A stretch of 64,000 nt of DNA from Atherix ibis (Eukaryota > Arthropoda > Insecta > Diptera > Athericidae): the NCBI GenBank assembly GCA_958298945.1, contig OY282608.1, positions 18,081,933 through 18,145,932 of the forward strand. Reading direction: 5' to 3'. The notes under the pieces are model-generated. The model was not told the origin of the DNA and did no database searches. It was given only the letters and a program-made list of their open reading frames with translations. Positions 1 through 13,617 of the stretch are shown here, one piece after another (position 1 is the stretch's first letter; each line of letters opens with the position of its first letter). A program made the position numbers and the translations under genes.

Positions 1-1499
1 AAGCCAACAAGCCAACAAACCAACAAACCAACAAACCAACAAACCAACAAGCCAACAAACCAACAAACCAACAAGCCAACAAACCAACAAACCAACAACC
101 CAACAAACCAACAAACCAACAAACCAACAAACCAACAAACCAACAAGCCAACAAGCCAACAAACCAACAAACCAACAAGCCAACAAACCAACAAACCAAC
201 AAACCAACATGCCAACAAACCAACAAATCAACAAATCAACAAACCAACAAACCAAGAAACCAACAAACCAACAAACCAAAAAACCAACAAACGAACAAAC
301 CATCAAACGAACAAACCAACAAACCAACAAACCAACAAACCAACAAACCAATAAACCAACAAACCAACAAACCAACAAACCAAAAAACCAACAAACCAAC
401 AAGCCAACAAACCAATAAACTAACAAACTAACAAACCAACAAGCCAACAAACCAACAAACCAACAAGCCAACAAGCCAACAAACCAACAATCCAACAAAC
501 CAAAAAACCAACAAACCAACAAACCAACAAACCAACAAACCAACGAGCCAACAAGCCAACAAACCAACAAACCAACAAGCCAACAAACCAACAAACAAAT
601 AAACCAACTAATCAACAAACCAACAAACCAACAAACCAACAAACTAACAAACAAATAAACCAACAAAACAAAAAACCAACAAGCCAACAAACCAACAAAC
701 CAACAAACCAACAAACCAACAAACCAAGTAACCAAAAAGGCAACAAATTAACAAACCGACAAGCCAACAAGCCAACAAACCAACAAACCAACAAGCCAAC
801 AAACCAACAAACCAACAAGCCAACAAGCCAACAAACCAACAAACCAACAAACCAACAAGCCAACAAACCAACAAACGAACAAGCCAACAAGCCAACAAAC
901 CAACAAACCAACAAACCAACAAACCAACAAACCAACGAGCCAACAAGCCAACAAACCAACAAACCAACATGCCAACAAACCAGCAAACAAATAAACCAAC
1001 AAATCAACAAACCAACAAACCAACAAACCAACAAACTAACAAACAAATAAACCAACAAACCAAAAAACCAACAAGCCAACAAACCAACAAACCAACAAAC
1101 CAACAAGCCAACAAACCAACAAGCCAACAAGCCAACAAGCCAACAAACCAACAAACCAACAAACCAACAAGCCAACAAACCAACAAACCAACAAGCCAAC
1201 AAGCCAACAAACCAACAAACCAACAAGCCAACAAACCAACAAACCAACAAACCAACAAACCAACAAACTAACAAACCAACAAACCAACAAACCAACAAAC
1301 CAACAAACCAACAAGCCAACAAACCAACAAACCAACAAACCAACAAACCAACAAACTAACAAACCAACAAACCAACAAACCAACAAGCCAACAAGCCAAC
1401 AAACCAACAAGCCAACAAACCAACAAGCCAACAAACCAACAAACCAAGTAACCAAAAAGCCATTAAACTAACAAACCAACAAGCCAACAAGCCAACAAA

Positions 1500-2460
1500 C
1501 CAACAAAGCAACAAGCCAACAAGCCAACAAACCAACAAACCAACAAGCCAACAAACCAACAAACCAACAAACCAACAAGCCAACAAACCAACAAACAAAT
1601 AAACCAACAAACCAACAAACCAACAAACCAAAAAACCAAAAAACCCACAAACCAACAAGCCAACAAGCCAACAAACCAACAAACCAACAAGCCAACAAGC
1701 CAACAAACCAACAAACCAACAAGCAAACAAACCAACAAACCAACAAACCAACAAGCCAACAAACCAACAAACAAATAAACCAACAAACCAAAAAACCAAC
1801 AAACCAACAAACCAACAAACCAACAAACCAACAAGCCAACAAGCCAACAAACCAACAAACCAACAAACTAAGTAACCAACAAGCACACAAACCAACAAAC
1901 CAACAAGCCAACAAACCAACAAACTAACAAACCAAAAAGCCAACAAACCAACAAACCAACAAGCCAACAAGCCAACAAACCAACAAACCAACAAGCCAAC
2001 AAACCAACAAATATACAAACCAACAAACAAATAAACCAACAAACTAACAAACCAACAAACCAACAAACCAACAAACCAACAAACAAAAAAACCAACAAAC
2101 CAACAAGCCAACAAGCCAACAAGCCAACAAACCAACAAACAAATAAACCAACAAACCAACAAACCAAAAAACCAACAAACCAACAAACCAAAAAACCAAC
2201 AAACCAACAAGCCAACAAGCCAACAAACCAACAAACTAACAAACCAACAAATGAACTAACCAACAAACCAACAAGCCAACAAGCCAACAAACCAACAAAC
2301 CAACAAACCAACAAACCAAGAAACCAACAAACCAACAAACTAAGTAACCAACAAGCCAACAAACCAACAAACCAACAAGCCAACAAGCCAACAAACCAAC
2401 AAACCAACAAGCCAAGAAACCAACAAACCAACAAACCAAAAAACCAACAAACCAACAAAC
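1500..2460. repeat. About 1.0-kb tandem module, copy 1 (inside duplication A)
   Basis: The stretch matches 2,508-3,460 at an offset of 1,008 bp (126 units), falling to 1,000 after one unit is lost near 2,300/3,310. Shared landmarks in order are a GCAACAAG unit, CAAATAAA, two CCAAAAAA-type units followed by a CCCACAAA unit, CTAAGTAA, CACACAAA, AAATATAC and TGAACTAA. It is the best-defined higher-order unit of the left domain. In duplication A copy 2 it lies at about 6,477-7,430. Confidence 0.85.
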
Positions 2461-2507
2461 CAACAAGCCAACAAACCAACAAACTAACAAACCAAAAAGC
2501 CAACAAA

Positions 2508-3460
2508 CCAACAAAGCAACAAGCCAACAAGCCAACAAACCAACAAACCAACAAGCCAACAAACCAACAAACCAACAAACCAACAAGCCAACAAACCAAC
2601 AAACAAATAAACCAACAAACCAACAAACCAACAAACCAAAAAACCAAAAAACCCACAAACCAACAAGCCAACAAGCCAACAAACCAACAACCCAACAAGC
2701 CAACAAGCCAACAAACCAACAAACCAACAAGCAAACAAACCAACAAACCAACAAACCAACAAGCCAACAAACCAACAAACAAATAAACCAACAAACCAAA
2801 AAACCAACAAACCAACAAACCAACAAACCAACAAACCAACAAGCCAACAAGCCAACAAACCAACAAACCAACAAACTAAGTAACCAACAAGCACACAAAC
2901 CAACAAACCAACAAGCCAACAAACCAACAAACTAACAAACCAAAAAGCCAACAAACCAACAAACCAACAAGCCAACAAGCCAACAAACCAACAAACCAAC
3001 AAGCCAACAAACCAACAAATATACAAACCAACAAACAAATAAACCAACAAACTAACAAACCAACAAACCAACAAACCAACAAACCAACAAACAAAAAAAC
3101 CAACAAACCAACAAGCCAACAAGCCAACAAGCCAACAAACCAACAAACAAATAAACCAACAAACCAACAAACCAAAAAACCAACAAACCAACAAACCAAA
3201 AAACCAACAAACCAACAAGCCAACAAGCCAACAAACCAACAAACTAACAAACCAACAAATGAACTAACCAACAAACCAACAAGCCAACAAGCCAACAAAC
3301 CAACAAACCAACAAACCAAGAAACCAACAAACCAACAAACTAAGTAACCAACAAGCCAACAAACCAACAAACCAACAAGCCAACAAGCCAACAAACCAAC
3401 AAACCAACAAGCCAAGAAACCAACAAACCAACAAACCAAAAAACCAACAAACCAACAAAC
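2508..3460. repeat. About 1.0-kb tandem module, copy 2 (inside duplication A)
   Basis: This is the second member of the 1,008-bp tandem pair, with the same ordered landmarks as 1,500-2,460. Its counterpart in duplication A copy 2 is at about 7,477-8,430, where the spacing is 1,000 bp. A third, more diverged version follows, with its TGAACTAA unit at 4,244. Confidence 0.85.
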
Positions 3461-4499
3461 CAACAAACCAACAAACCAACAAGCCAACAAGCCAACAAAC
3501 CAACAAACCAACAAACCAACAAGCCAACAAACCAACAAGCCAACAAACCAACAAACCAACAAACCAAGTAACCAAAAAGCCAACAAACTAACAAACCAAC
3601 AAACCAACAAGCCAACAAACCAACAAACAAATAAACCAACAAACCAAAAAACCAACAAACCAACAAACCAACAAGCAAACAAACCAACAAACCAACAAAC
3701 CAACAAGCCAACAAACCAACAAACAAATAAACCAACAAACCAAAAAACCAACAAACCAACAAACCAACAAACCAACAAACCAACAAACCAATAAGCCAAC
3801 AAGCCAACAAACCAACAAACCAACAAACCAACAAACTAAGTAACCAACAAGCCAACAAACCAACAAACCAATAAGCCAACAAACCAACAAGCTAACAAAC
3901 CAACATGCCAACAAACCAACAAACCAAAAAGCCAACAAACCAACAAACCAACAAGCCAACAAGCCAACAAAACAACAAACCAACAAGCCAACAAACCAAC
4001 AAACATACAAACCAACAAACAAATAAACCAACAAACTAACAAACCAACAAACCAACAAACCAACAAACCAACAAACAAAAAAACCAACAAACCAACAAGC
4101 CAACAAGCCAACAAGCCAACAAACCAACAAACAAATAAACCAACAAACCAACAAACCAACAAACCAACAAACCAACAAACCAAAAAACCAACAAACGAAC
4201 AAGCCAACAAGCCAACAAACCAACAAACTAACAAACCAACAAATGAACTAACCAACAAACCTACAAGCCAACAAGCCAACAAACCAACAAACCAACAAAC
4301 CAAGAAACCAACAAACCAACAAACTAAGTAACCAACAAGCCAACAAACCAACAAACCAACAAGCCAACAAGCCAACAAACCAACAAACCAACAAGCCAAG
4401 AAACCAACAAACCAACAAACCAAAAAACCAACAAACCAACAAACCAACAAACCAACAAACCAACAAACCAACAAGCCAACAAGCCAACAAACCAACAAA

Positions 4500-4508
4500 G
4501 ACAACTAA
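4500..4508. other. Phase break +1: 9-mer GACAACTAA
   Basis: Units start at 4 modulo 8 before this point and at 5 modulo 8 after it. The 9-mer stands where other modules have TGAACTAA, flanked by CCAACAAA on both sides, so it looks like a damaged copy of that marker with one inserted base. Confidence 0.95.
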
Positions 4509-4945
4509 CCAACAAACCAACAAGCCAACAAATCAACAAACCAACAAACCAACAAGCCAAAAAACCAACAAACAAATAAACAAACAAACCAACAAACCAA
4601 CAAACCAAAAAACCAACAAACCAACAAACCAACAAGCCAACAAACCAACAAACCAACAAACCAACAAGCCAACAAACCAACAAACCAAAAATCCAACAAA
4701 CCAACAAACCAACAAGCAAACAAACCAACAAACCAACAAACCAACAAGCCAACAAACCAACAAACAAATAAACCAACAAACCAAAAAACCAACAAACCAA
4801 CAAACCAACAAACCAACAAACCAACAAACCAATAAGCCAACAAGCCAACAAACCAACAAACCAACAAACCAACAAACTAAGTAACCAACAAGCCAACAAA
4901 CCAACAAACCAATAAGCCAACAAACCAAAAAACTAACAAACCAAC

Positions 4946-5395
4946 ATGCCAACAAACCAACAAACCAACAAGCCAACAAGCCAACAAACCAACAAACCAA
5001 CAAACCAACAAACCAACAAGCCAACAAACCAACAAAACAACAAGCCAACAAACCAACAAACCAACAACCCAACAAACCAACAAACCAACAAACCAACAAA
5101 CCAACAAACCAACAAGCCAACAAGCCAACAAACCAACAAACCAACAAGCCAACAAACCAACAAACCAACAAACCAACATGCCAACAAACCAACAAATCAA
5201 CAAATCAACAAACCAACAAACCAAGAAACCAACAAACCAACAAACCAACAAACCAAAAAACCAACAAACGAACAAACCATCAAACGAACAAACCAACAAA
5301 CCAACAAACCAACAAACCAACAAACCAATAAACCAACAAACCAACAAACCAACAAACCAAAAAACCAACAAACCAACAAGCCAACAAACCAATAA
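4946..5395. repeat. CATG/TCAACAAA-doublet module, copy at 4.9 kb
   Basis: This module begins at a CCAACATG unit and includes a CCAACAAC unit, a second CCAACATG, the TCAACAAA doublet at 5,197, a CCAAGAAA unit and a CCATCAAA-CGAACAAA pair near 5,278-5,292. It recurs at 8,874-9,323 (offset 3,928) and 11,970-12,362 (offset 3,096 from there), and in related form from 18,414. The part after its second CCAACATG also occurs at 208-418. Confidence 0.85.
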
Positions 5396-8300
5396 ACTAA
5401 CAAACTAACAAACCAACAAGCCAACAAACCAACAAACCAACAAGCCAACAAGCCAACAAACCAACAATCCAACAAACCAAAAAACCAACAAACCAACAAA
5501 CCAACAAACCAACAAACCAACGAGCCAACAAGCCAACAAACCAACAAACCAACAAGCCAACAAACCAACAAACAAATAAACCAACTAATCAACAAACCAA
5601 CAAACCAACAAACCAACAAACTAACAAACAAATAAACCAACAAAACAAAAAACCAACAAGCCAACAAACCAACAAACCAACAAACCAACAAACCAACAAA
5701 CCAAGTAACCAAAAAGGCAACAAATTAACAAACCGACAAGCCAACAAGCCAACAAACCAACAAACCAACAAGCCAACAAACCAACAAACCAACAAGCCAA
5801 CAAGCCAACAAACCAACAAACCAACAAACCAACAAGCCAACAAACCAACAAACGAACAAGCCAACAAGCCAACAAACCAACAAACCAACAAACCAACAAA
5901 CCAACAAACCAACGAGCCAACAAGCCAACAAACCAACAAACCAACATGCCAACAAACCAGCAAACAAATAAACCAACAAATCAACAAACCAACAAACCAA
6001 CAAACCAACAAACTAATAAACAAATAAACCAACAAACCAAAAAACCAACAAGCCAACAAACCAACAAACCAACAAACCAACAAGCCAACAAACCAACAAG
6101 CCAACAAGCCAACAAGCCAACAAACCAACAAACCAACAAACCAACAAGCCAACAAACCAACAAACCAACAAGCCAACAAGCCAACAAACCAACAAACCAA
6201 CAAGCCAACAAACCAACAAACCAACAAACCAACAAACCAACAAACTAACAAACCAACAAACCAACAAACCAACAAACCAACAAACCAACAAGCCAACAAA
6301 CCAACAAACCAACAAACCAACAAACCAACAAACTAACAAACCAACAAACCAACAAACCAACAAGCCAACAAGCCAAAAAACCAACAAGCCAACAAACCAA
6401 CAAGCCAACAAACCAACAAACCAAGTAACCAAAAAGCCATTAAACTAACAAACCAACAAGCCAACAAGCCAACAAACCAACAAAGCAACAAGCCAACAAG
6501 CCAACAAACCAACAAACCAACAAGCCAACAAACCAACAAACCAACAAACCAACAAGCCAACAAACCAACAAACAAATAAACCAACAAACCAACAAACCAA
6601 CAAACCAAAAAACCAAAAAACCCACAAACCAACAAGCCAACAAGCCAACAAACCAACAAACCAACAAGCCAACAAGCCAACAAACCAACAAACCAACAAG
6701 CAAACAAACCAACAAACCAACAAACCAACAAGCCAACAAACCAACAAACAAATAAACCAACAAACCAAAAAACCAACAAACCAACAAACCAACAAACCAA
6801 CAAACCAACAAGCCAACAAGCCAACAAACCAACAAACCAACAAACTAAGTAACCAACAAGCACACAAACCAACAAACCAACAAGCCAACAAACCAACAAA
6901 CTAACAAACCAAAAAGCCAACAAACCAACAAACCAACAAGCCAACAAGCCAACAAACCAACAAACCAACAAGCCAACAAACCAACAAATATACAAACCAA
7001 CAAACAAATAAACCAACAAACTAACAAACCAACAAACCAACAAACCAACAAACCAACAAACAAAAAAACCAACAAACCAACAAGCCAACAAGCCAACAAG
7101 CCAACAAACCAACAAACAAATAAACCAACAAACCAACAAACCAAAAAACCAACAAACCAACAAACCAAAAAACCAACAAACCAACAAGCCAACAAGCCAA
7201 CAAACCAACAAACTAACAAACCAACAAATGAACTAACCAACAAACCAACAAGCCAACAAGCCAACAAACCAACAAACCAACAAACCAAGAAACCAACAAA
7301 CCAACAAACTAAGTAACCAACAAGCCAACAAACCAACAAACCAACAAGCCAACAAGCCAACAAACCAACAAACCAACAAGCCAAGAAACCAACAAACCAA
7401 CAAACCAAAAAACCAACAAACCAACAAACCAACAAGCCAACAAACCAACAAACTAACAAACCAAAAAGCCAACAAACCAACAAAGCAACAAGCCAACAAG
7501 CCAACAAACCAACAAACCAACAAGCCAACAAACCAACAAACCAACAAACCAACAAGCCAACAAACCAACAAACAAATAAACCAACAAACCAACAAACCAA
7601 CAAACCAAAAAACCAAAAAACCCACAAACCAACAAGCCAACAAGCCAACAAACCAACAAACCAACAAGCCAACAAGCCAACAAACCAACAAACCAACAAG
7701 CAAACAAACCAACAAACCAACAAACCAACAAGCCAACAAACCAACAAACAAATAAACCAACAAACCAAAAAACCAACAAACCAACAAACCAACAAACCAA
7801 CAAACCAACAAGCCAACAAGCCAACAAACCAACAAACCAACAAACTAAGTAACCAACAAGCACACAAACCAACAAACCAACAAGCCAACAAACCAACAAA
7901 CTAACAAACCAAAAAGCCAACAAACCAACAAACCAACAAGCCAACAAGCCAACAAACCAACAAACCAACAAGCCAACAAACCAACAAATATACAAACCAA
8001 CAAACAAATAAACCAACAAACTAACAAACCAACAAACCAACAAACCAACAAACCAACAAACAAAAAAACCAACAAACCAACAAGCCAACAAGCCAACAAG
8101 CCAACAAACCAACAAACAAATAAACCAACAAACCAACAAACCAAAAAACCAACAAACCAACAAACCAAAAAACCAACAAACCAACAAGCCAACAAGCCAA
8201 CAAACCAACAAACTAACAAACCAACAAATGAACTAACCAACAAACCAACAAGCCAACAAGCCAACAAACCAACAAACCAACAAACCAACAAACCAACAAA

Positions 8301-8894
8301 CCAACAAACTAAGTAACCAACAAGCCAACAAACCAACAAACCAACAAGCCAACAAGCCAACAAACCAACAAACCAACAAGCCAAGAAACCAACAAACCAA
8401 CAAACCAAAAAACCAACAAACCAACAAACCAACAAACCAACAAACCAACAAGCCAACAAGCCAACAAACCAACAAACCAACAAACCAACAAGCCAACAAA
8501 CCAACAAGCCAACAAACCAACAAACCAACAAACCAAGTAACCAAAAAGCCAACAAACTAACAAACCAACAAACCAACAAGCCAACAAACCAACAAACAAA
8601 TAAACCAACAAACCAAAAAACCAACAAACCAACAAACCAACAAGCAAACAAACCAACAAACCAACAAACCAACAAGCCAACAAACCAACAAACAAATAAA
8701 CCAACAAACCAAAAAACCAACAAACCAACAAACCAACAAACCAACAAACCAACAAACCAATAAGCCAACAAGCCAACAAACCAACAAACCAACAAACCAA
8801 CAAACTAAGTAACCAACAAGCCAACAAACCAACAAACCAATAAGCCAACAAACCAACAAGCTAACAAACCAACATGCCAACAAACCAACAAACC
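4970..8894. repeat. Segmental duplication A, copy 2
   Basis: This is the second copy of 1-3,925. Rare landmarks repeat in order: the TCAACAAA doublet at 5,197, the GCAACAAA and TTAACAAA pair near 5,717-5,732, the CATTAAA-type unit near 6,437, the CACACAAA unit near 6,861 and TGAACTAA at 7,229 and 8,229. Differences from copy 1 are scattered single bases and whole-unit gains or losses. It runs directly into another, shorter copy of its own first part at 8,874. Confidence 0.9.
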
Positions 8895-9323
8895 AACAAG
8901 CCAACAAGCCAACAAACCAACAAACCAACAAACCAACAAACCAACAAGTCAACAAACCAACAAACCAACAAGCCAACAAACCAACAAACCAACAACCCAA
9001 CAAACCAACAAACCAACAAACCAACAAACCAACAAACCAACAAGCCAACAAGCCAACAAACCAACAAACCAACAAGCCAACAAACCAACAAACCAACAAA
9101 CCAACATGCCAACAAACCAACAAATCAACAAATCAACAAACCAACAAACCAAGAAACCAACAAACCAACAAACCAACAAACCAAAAAACCAACAAACGAA
9201 CAAACCATCAAACGAACAAACCAACAAACCAACAAACCAACAAACCAACAAACCAACAAACCAACAAACCAACAAACCAACAAACCAAAAAACCAACAAA
9301 CCAACAAGCCAACAAACCAATAA
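8874..9323. repeat. CATG/TCAACAAA-doublet module, copy at 8.9 kb
   Basis: This copy of 4,946-5,395 lies 3,928 bp downstream. It differs by a few bases, for example a TCAACAAA unit near 8,949 where the earlier copy has CCAACAAA, and a restored CCAACAAA where the earlier copy has ACAACAAG. The TCAACAAA doublet is at 9,125. It starts exactly where duplication A copy 2 stops matching copy 1. Confidence 0.8.
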
Positions 9324-11969
9324 ACCAACAAACTAACAAACCAACAAGCCAACAAACCAACAAACCAACAAGCCAACAAGCCAACAAACCAACAAACCAA
9401 CAAACCAAAAAACCAACAAACCAACAAACCAACAAACCAACAAACCAACGAGCCAACAAGCCAACAAACCAACAAACCAACAAGCCAACAAACCAACAAA
9501 CAAATAAACCAACAAATCAACAAACCAACAAACCAACAAACCAACAAACTAACAAACCAACAAACCAACAAACCAAGTAACCAAAAAGGCAACAAATTAA
9601 CAAACCGACAAGCCAACAAGCCAACAAACCAACAAACCAACAAGCCAACAAACCAACAAACCAACAAGCCAACAAGTTAACAAACCAACAAACCAACAAA
9701 CCAACAAGCCAACAAACCAACAAACGAACAAGCCAACAAGCCAACAAACCAACAAACCAACAAACCAACAAACCAACAAACCAACGAGCCAACAAACCAA
9801 CAAACCAACATGCCAACAAACCAGCAAACAAATAAACCAACAAATCAACAAACCAACAAACCAACAAACCAACAAACTAACAAACAAATAAACCAACAAA
9901 CCAAAAAACCAACAAGCCAACAAACCAACAAACCAACAAATCAACAAGCCAACAAACCAACAAGCCAACAAACCAACAAACCAACAAACCAAGTAACCAA
10001 AAAACCAACAAATTAACAAACCAACAAGCCAACAAGCCAACAAACCAACAAACCAACAAGCCAACAAACCAACAAACCAACAAGCCAACAAGCCAACAAA
10101 CCAACAAACCAACAAACCAACAAGCCAACAAACCAACAAACCAACAAGCCAACAAGCCAACAAACCAACAAACCAACAAGCCAACAAACCAACAAACCAA
10201 CAAACCAACAAACCAACAAACCAACAAACCAACAAACCAACAAACCAACAAGCCAACAAGCCAACAAACCAATAAACCAACAAACCAACAAGCCAACAAA
10301 CCAACAAGCCAACAAACCAACAAACCAAGTAACCAAAAAGCCATTAAACTAACAAACCAACAAGCCAACAAGCCAACAAACCAACAAAGCAACAAGCCAA
10401 CAAGCCAACAAACCAACAAACCAACAAGCCAACAAACCAACAAACCAACAAACCAACAAGCCAACAAACCAACAAACAAATAAACCAACAAACCAACAAA
10501 CCAACAAACCCAAAAACCAAAAAACCCACAAACCAACAAGCCAACAAGCCAACAAACCAACAAACCAACAAGCCAACAAGCCAACAAACCAACAAACCAA
10601 CAAGCAAACAAACCAACAAACCAACAAACCAACAAGCCAACAAACCAACAAACAAATAAACCAACAAACCAAAAAACCAACAAACCAACAAACCAACAAA
10701 CCAACAAACCAACAAGCCAACAAGCCAACAAACCAACAAACCAACAAACTAAGTAACCAACAAGCACACAAACCAACAAACTAACAAACCAAAAAGCCAA
10801 CAAACCAACAAACCAACAAGCCAACAAACCAACAAACCAACAAACCAACAAGCCAACAAACCAACAAACATACAAACCAACAAACAAATAAACCAACAAA
10901 CTAACAAACCAACAAACCAACAAACCAACAAACCAACAAACAAAAAAACCAACAAACCAACAAGCCAACAAGCCAACAAGCCAACAAACCAACAAACAAA
11001 TAAACCAACAAACCAACAAACCAACAAACCAACAAACCAACAAACCAAAAAACCAACAAACCAACAAGCCAACAAGCCAACAAACCAACAAACTAACAAA
11101 CCAACAAATGAACTAACCAACAAACCAACAAGCCAACAAGCCAACAAACCAACAAACCAACAAACCAAGAAACCAACAAACCAACAAACTAAGTAACCAA
11201 CAAGCCAACAAACCAACAAACCAACAAGCCAACAAGCCAACAAACCAACAAAACAACAAGCCAAGAAACCAACAAACCAACAAACCAAAAAACCAACAAA
11301 CCAACAAACCAACAAACCAACAAACCAACAAACCAACAAGCCAACAAGCCAACAAACCAACAAACCAACAAACCAACAAGCCAACAAACCAACAAGCCAA
11401 CAAACCAACAAACCTACAAACCAAGTAACCAAAAAGCCAACAAACTAACAAACCAACAAGCCAAGAAGCCAACAAACCTACAAACCAACAAAGCAACAAG
11501 CCAACAAGCCAACTAACCAACAAACCAACAAGCCAACAAATCAACAAACCAACAAACCAACAAGCCAAAAAACCAACAAACAAATAAACAAACAAACCAA
11601 CAAACCAACAAACCAAAAAACCAACAAACCAACAAACCAACAAGCCAACAAACCAACAAACCAACAAACCAACAAGCCAACAAACCAACAAACAAATAAA
11701 CCAACAAACCAAAAAACCAACAAACCAACAAACCAACAAGCAAACAAACCAACAAACCAACAAACCAACAAGCCAACAAACCAACAAACAAATAAACCAA
11801 CAAACCAAAAAACCAACAAACCAACAAACCAACAAACCAACAAACCAACAAACCAATAAGCCAACAAGCCAACAAACCAACAAACCAACAAACCAACAAA
11901 CTAAGTAACCAACAAGCCAACAAACCAACAAACCAATAAGCCAACAAACCAACAAACTAACAAACCAAC

Positions 11970-12362
11970 ATGCCAACAAACCAACAAACCAACAAGCCAA
12001 CAAGCCAACAAACCAACAAACCAACAAACCAACAAACCAACAAGCCAACAAACCAACAAACCAACAAGCCAACAAACCAACAAACCAACAACCCAACAAA
12101 CCAACAAACCAACAAACCAACAAACCAACAAACCAACAAGCCAACAAGCCAACAAACCAACAAACCAACAGGCCAACAAACCAACAAACCAACAAACCAA
12201 CATGCCGACAAACCAACAAATCAACAAATCAACAAACCAACAAACCAAGAAACCAACAAACCAACAAACCAACAAACCAAAAAACCAACAAACGAACAAA
12301 CCATCAACGAACAAACCAACAAACCAACAAACCAACAAACCAACAAGCCAACAAACCAATAA
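11970..12362. repeat. CATG/TCAACAAA-doublet module, copy at 12 kb
   Basis: This copy lies 3,096 bp after the one at 8,874. Its doublet is at 12,221 and its second CATG unit is followed by a CCGACAAA unit. The CCATCAAA unit of the other copies is here a 7-mer, CCATCAA (12,301-12,307), which shifts the downstream phase by one base. The module is shorter than its relatives by several units near 12,340. Confidence 0.8.
12301..12307. other. Phase break -1: 7-mer CCATCAA
   Basis: Related modules read CCATCAAA followed by CGAACAAA. Here one A is missing, and units return from 5 to 4 modulo 8. Confidence 0.95.
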
Positions 12363-12603
12363 ACCAACAAACTAACAAACCAACAAGCCAACAAACCAAC
12401 AAACCAACAAGCCAACAAGCCAACAAACCAACAAACCAACAAACCAACGAGCCAACAAGCCAACAAACCAACAAACCAACAAGCCAACAAACCAACAAAC
12501 AAATAAACCAACAAATCAACAAACCAACAAACCAACAAACCAACAAACTAACAAACAAATAAACCAACAAAACAAAAAACCAACAAGCCAACAAACCAAC
12601 AAA

Positions 12604-12843
12604 CCAACAAACCAACAAACCAACAAACCAAGTAACCAAAAAGGCAACAAATTAACAAACCGACAAGCCAACAAGCCAACAAACCAACAAACCAACAAGC
12701 CAACAAACCATCAAACCAACAAGCCAACAAGCCAACAAACCAACAAACCAACAAACCAACAAGCCAACAAACCAACAAACGAACAAGCCAACAAGCCAAC
12801 AAACCAACAAACCAACAAGCCAACAAACCAACAAACCAACAAG
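12604..12843. repeat. 240-bp tandem duplication at 12.6 kb, copy 1
   Basis: Thirty units are repeated exactly 240 bp downstream at 12,844-13,083. The copy contains CCAAGTAA, CCAAAAAG, GCAACAAA and TTAACAAA in series. Inside it I see two differences from the second copy: G at 12,662 against A at 12,902, and T at 12,711 against A at 12,951. The last base also differs. Confidence 0.92.
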
Positions 12844-13083
12844 CCAACAAACCAACAAACCAACAAACCAAGTAACCAAAAAGGCAACAAATTAACAAAC
12901 CAACAAGCCAACAAGCCAACAAACCAACAAACCAACAAGCCAACAAACCAACAAACCAACAAGCCAACAAGCCAACAAACCAACAAACCAACAAACCAAC
13001 AAGCCAACAAACCAACAAACGAACAAGCCAACAAGCCAACAAACCAACAAACCAACAAGCCAACAAACCAACAAACCAACAAA
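12844..13083. repeat. 240-bp tandem duplication at 12.6 kb, copy 2
   Basis: This is the second member of the 30-unit tandem pair. It has the plain CCAACAAG and CCAACAAA units where copy 1 has CCGACAAG and CCATCAAA. Its end is followed by plain units rather than by another CCAAGTAA block. Confidence 0.92.
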
Positions 13084-13617
13084 CCAACAAACCAACAAAC
13101 CAACAAACCAACAAACCAACAAGCCAACAAGCCAACAAACCAACAAACCAACAAACCAACAAGCCAACAAACCAACAAGCCAACAAACCAAAAAACCAAC
13201 AAACCAAGTAACCAAAAAGCCAAAAAACTAACAAACCAACAAGCCAACAAGCCAACAAACCAACAAACCAACAAAGCAACAAGCCAACAAGCCAACAAAC
13301 CAACAAACCAACAAGCCAACAAACCAACAAACCAACAAACCAACAAGCCAACAAACCAACAAACAAATAAACCAACAAACCAACAAACCAACAAACCAAC
13401 AAACCAAAAAACCAACAAACCAACAAACCAACAAGCCAACAAGCCAACAAACCAACAAACCAACAAGCCAGCAAGCCAACAAACCAACAAACCAACAAGC
13501 AAACAAACCAACAAACCAACAAACCAACAAGCCAACAAACCAACAAACCAACAAACCAACAAACCAACAAACCAACAAGCCAACAAGCCAACAAACCAAC
13601 AAACCAACAAACCAACA

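Larger units (their letters stand above)
1..3925. repeat. Segmental duplication A, copy 1 (truncated by window start)
   Basis: This stretch reappears at 4,970-8,894 with the same order of variant units. The offset starts at 4,969, rises to 4,977 where the second copy has one extra plain unit (near 260/5,240), and returns to 4,969 where it has one fewer (near 2,300/7,280). The offset is one more than a multiple of eight because a 1-bp insertion at 4,500-4,508 lies between the copies. The match ends near 3,925, after a CCAACATG unit. Base 1 already matches, so the copy begins before the window. Confidence 0.9.

Noticed and set aside
2008..2024. AAATATAC-type and CATACAAA units as TATA-like promoter elements
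   Set aside because: They are single variant units at a fixed place in the module, with no second promoter element or gene nearby.
4946..5395. Open frames on the + strand reading PTNQQTNK repeats (here 149 codons; up to 175 at 44,915-45,442) as a low-complexity Asn/Gln-rich protein
   Set aside because: The ATG comes from one variant unit, CCAACATG, and the stop from another. Composition and periodicity are those of the satellite.
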